In this document: positions 40,592 through 47,819 of the stretch, piece after piece
How the letters are laid out: the number at the start of each line of letters is the position of its first letter
Position numbering within the stretch: position 1 is the first letter of the stretch
Assembly: GCA_025517465.1 (NCBI GenBank)
Contig: JAOPKE010000001.1
Location: 620,001-684,000, forward strand
Length of the DNA: 64,000 nucleotides
Direction: 5' to 3'
From: Halobacteria archaeon HArc-gm2
Lineage (GTDB): Archaea > Halobacteriota > Halobacteria > Halobacteriales > Haloarculaceae
Made by a program: the position numbers and the translations under genes
The notes under the pieces: generated by a model
What the model saw: only the letters and a program-made list of their open reading frames with translations
Database searches by the model: none
Told to the model about the DNA's origin: nothing

Positions 40592-41179
40592 TCACCCGGA
40601 CTGGAATTCGTCGAACGAGACCGCACCTGCGTCGACGGTCGCCTGTTCGTCCGGGACGGCCCCGTCTGGCGGATTGCCGTCCAGTCCACTGGGTTCGCCG
40701 ACGACGACTCGCCCGACCATCTCGAGGCTCTTGTGGGGAATACAGTAGTAGTCGTACGTCCCCTCGACCTCGAACGTGTGGGAAAACGTCGCCCCCTGCT
40801 CGGTGAGCGTCTCGCCGTTCCACCCTTCGGCGCCCTCGGGGATCCGCGTCACCTCCGCCTGCGGATTCCCTTCCACGCAGCCCGTCGAGGAGTGGCTGCC
40901 AGCCTCGTTGGTTCACGTGACGCTCGCCCCGGGGTCGACCGCGAGTCCGATCGGGTCGAAGTAGTACTGGTCGCCGTCGGTGATCATCGCGACGGTGGTC
41001 GAATCGCCGCCTGCTCCGTCGTCCTCACCGCCAGTAGCGACCGTCCTCGCTGTCTCGTCGCCGTCGACCGCTGGCGATTCCGTCACCGCGGTGTCGTCCG
41101 GGCTGCCACAGCCCGCGAGGCCGGTCAGGCCGACGCACGCGCCGGTTCCGATAGTTCTGATGTAGTGACGCCACATCAT
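40592..41179 (-). pseudogene. Halocyanin (blue copper protein) gene with one in-frame stop
   Basis: The reading frame encodes a lipoprotein signal (LTGLAGC at about residue 23) and an acidic linker. It then reaches YYFDPIGLAVDPGASVT followed by TGA at 40913-40915. The same frame continues TNEAGSHSSTG to VEGTYDYYCIPHKSLEMVG and the stop. Halocyanins have WxN after the VT, so the TGA probably replaces a Trp TGG. All copper ligands (His in GSHSS, Cys, His and Met in the C-terminal loop) are kept downstream. It is either a recent pseudogene or a sequencing error. Halocyanin carries electrons on the outer membrane face. Confidence 0.82.
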
Positions 41180-41333
41180 GACAATTGGATTAATACTTCT
41201 GCTGGCAGCGGATGACCAGCGTGCTGGCACCAGCAAGTAGCTCCCGTCGGCCCCTCTACGACGATCGGCGCGCGTGTCAGTCCGATTCGATCCGCGAAAC
41301 ATTCTTGCGCCTCCGACGGCCTATCACCGGGCA

Positions 41334-41771
41334 GTGACCGATACGTCGATAGAGATCGCCGCCGACGACGAGTCTCGCGACCAGGCCATCGCCGTTCGCG
41401 AGGAGGTGTTCGTCGAGGGACAGGGCGTGCCGCCGGAGCGGGAACGCGACGGGCACGACGAGGAGGCGACACACCTGCTCGGTCGCCAGGACGATACGCC
41501 CATCGGGACGGCCCGCCTCCGCCGAATCGACGACGACACGGCCAAGGTCGAGCGCGTCGCAGTCCGCGAACCGTACCGCGGAGTGGGATGGGGAAGACGT
41601 CTCGTGAACCGCGTCGAAGCCGTCGCCGGCGAGCGCGGCGTCGAGACGCTCGTCCTCCACAGCCAGACTGCAGTCGAGGGATTCTACCAGCGGCTGGGCT
41701 ATCACACGACCAGCGACGTCTTCGAGGACGCGGGCATCCCGCACGTCGAGATGGAGAAGTCACTCGAATGA
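41334..41771 (+). CDS. GNAT acetyltransferase (first of a tandem pair)
   Basis: The 145-residue protein has the GNAT core: motif A AKVERVAVREPYRGVGWGRRLVNRVE (acetyl-CoA pyrophosphate loop RGVGWG) and the later LHSQTAVEGFYQRLGYHTTSD. The N-terminal segment AIAVREEVFVEGQGVPPERERD resembles ElaA-like members. I start at the GTG at 41334 (MTDTSIEI), as upstream codons are unlike the family. The end overlaps the next GNAT gene by ATGA. The two products share motif order (VREEVFVEGQGV versus IRRTVFVEEQGV), so they arose by duplication. Confidence 0.8.
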   Translation: MTDTSIEIAADDESRDQAIAVREEVFVEGQGVPPERERDGHDEEATHLLGRQDDTPIGTARLRRIDDDTAKVERVAVREPYRGVGWGRRLVNRVEAVAGERGVETLVLHSQTAVEGFYQRLGYHTTSDVFEDAGIPHVEMEKSLE

Positions 41772-42202
41772 CCCCAGCGGACGACATCGAGGTAATCGCC
41801 AGCGACCGACCCGGTGAGGCGCATGCCATCCGCCGCACCGTCTTCGTCGAGGAACAGGGCGTCTCGGAACCCGTCGAGTTCGACGACCGAGATGGTGCGG
41901 CCCGTCACTTCGTCGCGCGCATCGGCTCCGACACCGCCGGCACCGCCCGCGTCCGCCTGATAGACGGAGAGACGGCGAAGGTCGAACGCGTCGCCGTCCT
42001 CCCCGAGTTCCGAGGCCGCGGTGTCGGCGAAGCCGTGATGCGAGCGGCCCACGCCTACGCGAGAGACGAAGACAGATCCCGCACGCTCCTCCACGCCCAG
42101 AGACGCGTCGCGGAGTTCTACGAATCGCTCGGCTACGAATCTCTCGGCCCCGTCGAGGACGAGACTGACATTCCCCACGTGGAGATGGTTCTGGAGCTGT
42201 GA
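41768..42202 (+). CDS. GNAT acetyltransferase (second of a tandem pair)
   Basis: The 144-residue paralogue of the preceding gene. Its CoA loop is AKVERVAVLPEFRGRGVGEAVMRAAH and it ends YESLGYESLGPVEDETDIPHVEMVLEL, nearly the same as the PHVEMEKSL of its partner. The ATG at 41768 overlaps the upstream stop by 4 bp. Substrates are unknown: GNAT enzymes acetylate amines, antibiotics or protein N-termini. The pair is not near other acetylation genes, and a tRNA-Lys gene follows on the other strand. Confidence 0.85.
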   Translation: MTPADDIEVIASDRPGEAHAIRRTVFVEEQGVSEPVEFDDRDGAARHFVARIGSDTAGTARVRLIDGETAKVERVAVLPEFRGRGVGEAVMRAAHAYARDEDRSRTLLHAQRRVAEFYESLGYESLGPVEDETDIPHVEMVLEL

Positions 42203-42309
42203 GGCGGGACGAAAACGCAGGCAAACGGGCCGGACGGGACTGAGCGAACGCGGAGTCGTTCGCGAGGGTCGGAGCGGCGTGTTCACTGCTCACTTCGTTC
42301 GCAGGAAAA

Positions 42310-42383
42310 CGGGCCGGAAGGGATTTGAACCCTCGACCGACGGATTAAGAGTCCGTCGCTCTGCCGGACTGAGCTACCGGCCC
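42310..42383 (-). tRNA. tRNA-Lys (CTT anticodon)
   Basis: A 74-nt tRNA on the minus strand without intron. The acceptor GGGCCGG pairs perfectly with CCGGCCC and the discriminator is G. The anticodon stem is CGGAC/GTCCG-like with loop CTCTTAA, giving anticodon CTT, which reads AAG for lysine. The T arm is GAGGG-TTCAAAT-CCCTT. The D loop contains AGTCCGGCAGAGC. No encoded CCA end is present. Confidence 0.93.
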
Positions 42384-42560
42384 AAGACAACTCAGGATTC
42401 CCGGTGGCGGGTAAAATAGGTTTCCTTTCGGTCCCCGGAGTGCGGGACGGCAACGGGCCACTGTGGCGACAGAAAGGTACGGGATAGCTGGTGTGAAATA
42501 AATCCGGGACGGTAAAACCGCAAGCGGGCTACGGGACCCAGTGGAGCCATGGAAGAGGTT

Positions 42561-42568
42561 GATATAAG
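42561..42568 (+). promoter_or_regulatory. TATA box for the TrkA-N/DHH gene
   Basis: GATATAAG lies about 33 bp before the ATG at 42598, implying a transcript start a few bases before that codon. Confidence 0.5.
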
Positions 42569-42597
42569 GGCCTCCACCACCTCGCAAAAGACAACAG

Positions 42598-44067
42598 ATG
42601 AGTACCGCTACCGGTATCGCGATGGCTTCCATGTCGCGGTACGCTATCCTCGGCTGTGGGAGTGTTGGCCACGCCGTCGCCGAAGAACTGGTCGAGGAGG
42701 GGAAAGACGTCCTCATCCTCGACCGGGACGAGGGTCGCGTCGAGGCGCTGCGCGACCAGGACCTGAACGCACAGACCGCGGACATCAGAGAGCAATCCAT
42801 CGTCGAGGACCTGGCGGACCGCGACGTCGTGCTCATCCTCTCGTCGGACGTGGACGCCAACGCCCAGGCGCTGGAGAACATCCGTGCCGCGGACGACGGT
42901 GACCAGTTCGTCGTCGCGCGCGCGGACGACCCGGTCTCCGCCGACGAACTCACCGACCTCGGCGCCGACGTCGTCATCAACCCGTCGGCGGTCATCGCCG
43001 ATTCGGCACTGCGGGCCCTGGAGACGGGCGAACTCGAGTACAAGGCGAGCCAGCTCGCCGACGTCATCGACGGGACGGAACGGCGGATGTCGATCCTCAT
43101 CCATCGCTCGCCCGACCCGGACTCCATCGCCAGCGCCGCGGCGCTCCAGGCGATCGCCCAGGGCCGCGACGTCGAGGCCGACATCGTCTACGAGGGCGAG
43201 ATCGGTCACCAGGAGAACCGCGCGTTCGTCAACCTGCTCGGCATCGAACTCGTCTCGCGGGGCGCCGTCGACATGGACGACTACGACACGTTCGCGCTGG
43301 TCGACACGGCGAAGGGAGTCGAACCGGACCCCGAGAACGTGGACGTCATCATCGACCACTACGAGCACGACCACGACCACGACGCCCGGTTCGTGGACAT
43401 CCGGCCGAACGTCTCGGCGACGTCGACTATCCTCACGAAGTACATCCAGGAGCTCGACCTCACCCTCGAACAGGAGGTCGCGACCGCGCTGCTATACGGC
43501 ATCCGTGCGGAGACGCTGGACTTCAAGCGCGACACGACGCCCGCGGACCTGACCGCGGCGGCGTACCTCTACCCCTTCGCCGACCACGACACGCTCGAAC
43601 AGGTCGAGTCGCCGTCGATGTCGCCCGAGACGCTGGACGTCCTCGCGGAGGCCATCCGCAATCGCGAGGTCAAGGGCTCACACCTCGTCTCCAACGCAGG
43701 GTTCATCCGCGACCGGGACGCGCTGGCCCAGGCTGCCCAGCACCTTCTCAACCTGGAAGGGATCACGACGACGGCGGTGTTCGCGCTCGCCGACGACACT
43801 ATCTACCTCGCCGCCCGCTCGAAAGACATCCGGATGAACATCGGGAAGGTGCTCCACGACGCGTTCGGCGAGATGGGCGACACGGCCGGACACTCCACCG
43901 ACGCCAGCGTCGAGATCCCGCTCGGTATCTTCACCGGAATCGAGACCAGCGAGGACAGCCGCGACACGCTACTGGCGCTCACCGAAGAGGCGGTGCGAAC
44001 GAAACTGTTCGAGGCGATGGGCGTCGACAGTAGTAGTAGCAGTAGCGAGTCGTCGAACGGAAGCTAA
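42598..44067 (+). CDS. TrkA-N plus DHH/DHHA1 phosphoesterase-like fusion
   Basis: The 489-residue protein joins a TrkA-N Rossmann domain (about residues 12-140; YAILGCGSVGHAVAEELVEEGKDVLILDRDEGR) to a DHH phosphoesterase (IHRSPDPDSIASAAALQAIA, then VIIDHYEHDHDHDA in the DHH position) and a DHHA1-like end. The fusion is common in haloarchaea. DHH enzymes cleave cyclic dinucleotides or short oligonucleotides, and the TrkA-N part binds NAD or nucleotide. A combined signalling role is suggested by family, not shown. A PRC-barrel gene converges on it with a zero-length gap. Confidence 0.85.
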   Translation: MSTATGIAMASMSRYAILGCGSVGHAVAEELVEEGKDVLILDRDEGRVEALRDQDLNAQTADIREQSIVEDLADRDVVLILSSDVDANAQALENIRAADDGDQFVVARADDPVSADELTDLGADVVINPSAVIADSALRALETGELEYKASQLADVIDGTERRMSILIHRSPDPDSIASAAALQAIAQGRDVEADIVYEGEIGHQENRAFVNLLGIELVSRGAVDMDDYDTFALVDTAKGVEPDPENVDVIIDHYEHDHDHDARFVDIRPNVSATSTILTKYIQELDLTLEQEVATALLYGIRAETLDFKRDTTPADLTAAAYLYPFADHDTLEQVESPSMSPETLDVLAEAIRNREVKGSHLVSNAGFIRDRDALAQAAQHLLNLEGITTTAVFALADDTIYLAARSKDIRMNIGKVLHDAFGEMGDTAGHSTDASVEIPLGIFTGIETSEDSRDTLLALTEEAVRTKLFEAMGVDSSSSSSESSNGS

Positions 44068-44370
44068 TCAGGCAGCGACTTCTTCTTCATCTTCGTCCGC
44101 GGGGCCGGTCAGGCGCTCGACGATACTGTTGACGATGACGACGTCGCCGACGGCCTGCACCCAGCGATACGGGATGATCACGCCGCGCGAGGCGTCGACT
44201 TCGCCCGAGAAGAGTTCCCTGTTCAGCTGGTGCAGTGCGAGGCCAGTGACGTCCTGTCTGTCGAGGTCGAGGCGGAGGTCCTCGACTTCGCCGACGAAGA
44301 CGCCGTTGTTGGAGTACACCTCACGGCCCACGAGCGTCGTAATCTCCTGCGGAACGCTGTCCGGATCCAT
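44068..44370 (-). CDS. PRC-barrel domain protein
   Basis: The 100-residue protein is one PRC-barrel, opening ITTLVGREVYSNNGVFVGEVEDLRLDLDRQDVTGLALHQLN and ending VQAVGDVVIVNSIVERLTGPADEDEEEVAA. PRC-barrels act as small scaffolds. In haloarchaea a PRC-barrel protein (CdpB1) works in cell division with SepF and FtsZ, and this gene is similar in size. That identity is a possibility, not an assignment. The ATG at 44370 is supported by TATATGC just upstream. Its stop directly abuts the stop of the DHH gene. Confidence 0.82.
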   Translation of the reverse strand: MDPDSVPQEITTLVGREVYSNNGVFVGEVEDLRLDLDRQDVTGLALHQLNRELFSGEVDASRGVIIPYRWVQAVGDVVIVNSIVERLTGPADEDEEEVAA

Positions 44371-44533
44371 ATATGCTGGCTTGGTTCCGGGGACCTTAAC
44401 TCTTGGTAGGTGTCTGACGGAGCGCGGACGACGGCGCACCCGATCAGTCGTGCGGTTTCCGGCCACGGCGCCGACGCGCGGACGGGCAACGACGTCCTGA
44501 CTCGCACCGGCGTCGTGTCACGTGAATCCGGAC

Positions 44534-44541
44534 GCTTAATG
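44534..44541 (+). promoter_or_regulatory. TATA box for archaetidylserine synthase
   Basis: GCTTAATG is centred 27 bp before the ATG at 44565, a leaderless spacing. Confidence 0.55.
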
Positions 44542-44564
44542 TACGCAGTCGCTGACGTGCCCGT

Positions 44565-45278
44565 ATGAGCTTGCAGGTGAGCCGTCGGCTGGGGCCGGCC
44601 GACGGGGTGACGCTGATCAACGCCGTCGTCGGGTTCGTCGCCGGCGTCGTCGCCTTCACCGACCCGCGACTCGCGGCCCGGCTCATGCTTCTGGCCGCCA
44701 TCGTCGACGCCCTCGACGGGATCATCGCCCGCAGCGCCGGCAACTCTGACGTCGGGCCGCTGCTCGACTCTATCACCGACATCGTGTCGTTCGGCACGAC
44801 TCCGGGCCTGTTCGTCTACGGGGTCGTCCGACTGGAGTACGGCGGTCTCGACGACCTCTCTCCGCTCGTGCTCGCTATCGCGCTCCTCGTTCCCGCGGGG
44901 TTCGCCGCCTTCTCCATCCTGCGGACGGCGTTCTACGAGGTGTACGTCGGTGAGGGCGAGGACCGCCCCGGTATCCCGAACGCGCTGGCCGCGGTCATCC
45001 TCGCGGCGGCGTACCTCTCGGGCCTCGTTCCGGTTCCCGTGCTCCTGGGGGCGACCGTCGTCCTCTCTGTCCTCATGGTCGCTCCGGTCCGCTATCCCAA
45101 ACTCGCAGTCCGGGACGCGTTCGCCCTCGGTGCGATACAGGCCCTGGCCATCCTCGTCCCGTCGGCGTTCCACGGCGTCTTTCCCATCGCGCTGCTCGTC
45201 GCCGCGATGGCCTACCTGACGCTCGGCCCCTTCTTCTACTGGGGGCCCTCGAACGGGTCGGTCGACAACACCGCGTAG
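44565..45278 (+). CDS. Archaetidylserine synthase (PssA family)
   Basis: The 237-residue membrane enzyme has the CDP-alcohol signature AIVDALDGIIARSAGNSDVGPLLDSITDIVSFG and about eight helices. The motif with DSITDIVSFG is that of phosphatidylserine or archaetidylserine synthases, which add L-serine to CDP-archaeol. The first segment LGPADGVTLINAVVGF is characteristic. It is a stand-alone gene with its own TATA box. In haloarchaea it feeds phosphatidylserine and downstream lipids. Confidence 0.87.
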   Translation: MSLQVSRRLGPADGVTLINAVVGFVAGVVAFTDPRLAARLMLLAAIVDALDGIIARSAGNSDVGPLLDSITDIVSFGTTPGLFVYGVVRLEYGGLDDLSPLVLAIALLVPAGFAAFSILRTAFYEVYVGEGEDRPGIPNALAAVILAAAYLSGLVPVPVLLGATVVLSVLMVAPVRYPKLAVRDAFALGAIQALAILVPSAFHGVFPIALLVAAMAYLTLGPFFYWGPSNGSVDNTA

Positions 45279-45298
45279 CGACCCACCGGTTCCCGAAT

Positions 45299-45305
45299 CT
45301 TTTTG
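45299..45305 (+). promoter_or_regulatory. TATA box for bioB
   Basis: TCTTTTT is centred 28 bp before the GTG at 45330, supporting a leaderless GTG start. Confidence 0.5.
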
Positions 45306-45329
45306 CGGCCGTCAACTGATAGATCGACT

Positions 45330-46457
45330 GTGGTTTACGAGTCAGGCAACCGGACGATAGACGTCGCCGTCGGTCGCGTCCTCGACGGAGAGCAACTCGA
45401 CCGGCGCGACGGCCTCGCCCTGCTGGCCCAGCCAGTCGACGAACTGGCGGCCGCGGCCGACGCGGTCCGCGCCCACTTCGGCGACGGCACCGTCGACGCC
45501 TGTTCCATCGTCAACGCCAAGGCCGGCAACTGTGCGGAGGACTGCGGATTCTGTGCACAGTCGGTCCACTTCGACACCGGCATCGATACCTACGACTTTC
45601 TGGACCCGGCGGAGATACTCGCGGCGGCGAAACGGGCCGAACGGGACGGCGCCCAGCGATTCGGCATCGTCGTCGCCGAGAAGGGCGTCTCGAAGGAGAA
45701 ACGTCCCCAGGAGTGGGCCGACGTCCTCCGTGCCATACGCCTCGTCCGCGACGAGACCGACGTCGAAGTCGACGCCAGCCTCGGTATCCTCACCGAGGAG
45801 GAGGCCCGAATTCTCGCCGACGAGGGCATCAACCATTACAATCACAACATCGAGACGTCGCCGCGGTACTTCCCCGAGATCGTGGATACCCACTCCTTCG
45901 CGGACCGGGTCGAGACCCTGGAAGTGGCGAAGGACGCGGGGATGGACCTGTGTGCCGGTGTCATCCTCGGCATGGGCGAGGCGCCCACTGACCGCGTCGA
46001 CGCCGCCGTCGCTCTCCAGGATATCGGCGTCTCCTCGCTTCCGGTGAACATTCTCAACCCGGTGGCGGGAACGCCCCTGGCGGAACGTGGGTTGCCGGAC
46101 GTCACGACCGAAGAGATCATCCGTACCATCGCCGTCTACCGCTTCCTCCACCCGCACGCCCGCGTTCGCCTCACCGGCGGCCGCGAGGCCAATCTCGACG
46201 CGGACGAACAGCACCTGCCGTTCGAGGCCGGTGCCGACGGTGTCCTGACCGGCGATTACCTCACGACCGAGGGTCAGTCCGCTGGCGACGACATCGAGAT
46301 AATCGAGCGCGCCGGCCTCGAACCCAACGTTGACCGCAACGAGTTCGATCCGGCCGCTGTGAAAGCCCGTTCCGCCGAAGACGTCGACAACGACGAGACC
46401 GTCGACACCGCTGCCGGAACGGCGACCAGCGAAGCCGACGTCGAGTCTTCGGGGTGA
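45330..46457 (+). CDS. bioB: Biotin synthase
   Basis: The 375-residue radical SAM enzyme inserts sulfur into dethiobiotin. The cluster motif is CAEDCGFCAQSVHF (CxxxCxxC for the 4Fe-4S cluster), with NILNPVAGTPLAE and the distal cluster region TGGREANLDADEQHLPFEAGADGVLTGDYLTT. The GTG at 45330 (MVYESGNRT) is fixed by a TATA box 28 bp upstream. The C-terminal tail of about 45 residues beyond the barrel is longer than in bacterial enzymes and is acidic. No other bio genes are in view. Confidence 0.93.
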   Translation: MVYESGNRTIDVAVGRVLDGEQLDRRDGLALLAQPVDELAAAADAVRAHFGDGTVDACSIVNAKAGNCAEDCGFCAQSVHFDTGIDTYDFLDPAEILAAAKRAERDGAQRFGIVVAEKGVSKEKRPQEWADVLRAIRLVRDETDVEVDASLGILTEEEARILADEGINHYNHNIETSPRYFPEIVDTHSFADRVETLEVAKDAGMDLCAGVILGMGEAPTDRVDAAVALQDIGVSSLPVNILNPVAGTPLAERGLPDVTTEEIIRTIAVYRFLHPHARVRLTGGREANLDADEQHLPFEAGADGVLTGDYLTTEGQSAGDDIEIIERAGLEPNVDRNEFDPAAVKARSAEDVDNDETVDTAAGTATSEADVESSG

Positions 46458-46751
46458 TCTCACTGGCGCCGTTGTCGAGTTCGCACACGGCAGACGGCGA
46501 CTGGGCAGGCAAAAATGAGGAAGGTTCGTTCTCCACGTGGCGTACGGCGCCGTCGAGCGAGCGACTGCTGACCCAGGTTACGGACGCTCCGAGTCGGACG
46601 GGCACAGGACTGCACGAACGGAAAGGGGGTGGTACCCCCAGCGTGTGACACTACGGAGCCTGGTGGCCCCACGTTAACATTTGCCATCCGTTCCCATAAG
46701 TAGTGAATACCGTTCAGGGCCGTAGGAGGTCCCTACGCCCGTTATCTGGTT
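46458..46751. other. Convergent intergenic region with two hairpins
   Basis: Between bioB and the DRTGG gene are a perfect hairpin GGGGGT-GGT-ACCCCC (46625-46639) and a second stem CGTAGG/CCTACG (46721-46737) close to the stop of the opposite gene. They may act as bidirectional terminators. No protein gene is supported in this stretch. Confidence 0.5.
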
Positions 46752-47819
46752 TTATTCTCCGGCGTCCAGGATCGATTCGACGTCGACGCCGCCGTCGAGG
46801 AGTTCCCGCATCCGTTCGACGGTCGCCTCGCTTCGCGTGCGGCCCGAGCGTAGCACTTCCTCGACGCGGTCGATGGTCGTCCTGGTGTCGGACTGGACGA
46901 GGAGGATCGGAACGCCGGCGTCCGCTGCCTTCCCGAGGACGGCGTTCGGCGGGCGGAATCCACCGGTCAACAGCATCGCTTCGATTCCCGACGCTTCGAG
47001 CGCGGCGGCCTGAACCTCCGACCGGTCGCCGCCGGTGATCATCACGGCGTCGCGGGTCCGACGGAACTGCGTGAGTGCGCTGTTGCCGCCCATGGCGCCC
47101 ACGGTGAAGCGCTCGACGTGCGTGTCGAGCCCTGCCTCGGACGTGAGCACGTCGCAGCCGAGGCTGTCAGCGAGTTCGCGTATCGTGACGCCCGAGAGCT
47201 CCTTGACGTTCGGGAGCGCGCCGAACACCGGGACGCCCCGTCCCTCCAGGAACGGGAGGACGTCGTCGGTCAGCACGTCCATCTGCGCGTCGGCGACGCC
47301 GTTGAACAGGACGCCACCGAGGTTGTCACCGATGCGCTCCGCGCTGGCGAGGACGTCGTCCGTGTCGCCCACGGCGTCGAACTCGGAGACGAGCAATACG
47401 CTGGCGTCGATCGCCTCGGCGATGTCGACGTCCGTCAGGTCCACCATGCTCCCCGTCGAGAGGTCGTCACTCCCCTCGACGATCATGAGGTCGGTGTCCG
47501 CCGAGAGGTCCTGGAAGCTGTCGACGACGCGCTCCCGGAGTTCGTCGGGGTCCTCGCGGCCGCGGACGACCTCCTGGACGAACGTCGGCGAGTAGACGAT
47601 GGGCTCCAACTCGTGCATCTCGGCGTCGATACCGAGCAGCTCGCGGGCCAGCATCGGGTCCTCGTCGCGGGTCTTGCCCACCGCGCTCTGCAGGCGGGTC
47701 CCTTTGGGCTTCATATACCCCACTGTCTTGCCCTGGTCCTGGGCCGTTCGCGCGAGTGCGAGCGCGATGGCCGTCTTGCCGATGCCGTCGTCCGTCGAAG
47801 TGACGAGTACTGTGTTCAT
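46752..47819 (-). CDS. P-loop ATPase with DRTGG domain (Pta N-terminal-like)
   Basis: The 355-residue protein starts with a P-loop domain (VLVTSTDDGIGKTAIALALARTAQ) like the dethiobiotin synthetase fold found in the N-terminal half of long phosphotransacetylases. A DRTGG-type domain follows (about residues 205-315; GALPNVKELSGVTIRELADSLG and GGDRSEVQAAALEASGIEAMLLTGG). It lacks the transacetylase domain. It overlaps the acetate-CoA ligase gene by 4 bp, so a role in sensing or controlling acetyl-CoA/acetate exchange is likely but not proven. Confidence 0.85.
   Translation of the reverse strand: MNTVLVTSTDDGIGKTAIALALARTAQDQGKTVGYMKPKGTRLQSAVGKTRDEDPMLARELLGIDAEMHELEPIVYSPTFVQEVVRGREDPDELRERVVDSFQDLSADTDLMIVEGSDDLSTGSMVDLTDVDIAEAIDASVLLVSEFDAVGDTDDVLASAERIGDNLGGVLFNGVADAQMDVLTDDVLPFLEGRGVPVFGALPNVKELSGVTIRELADSLGCDVLTSEAGLDTHVERFTVGAMGGNSALTQFRRTRDAVMITGGDRSEVQAAALEASGIEAMLLTGGFRPPNAVLGKAADAGVPILLVQSDTRTTIDRVEEVLRSGRTRSEATVERMRELLDGGVDVESILDAGE

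Noticed and set aside
40913-40915. The TGA in the halocyanin gene as a recoded amino acid.
   Set aside because: No selenocysteine or pyrrolysine context is visible and haloarchaea do not read TGA as Trp as far as I know; mutation or error is simpler.
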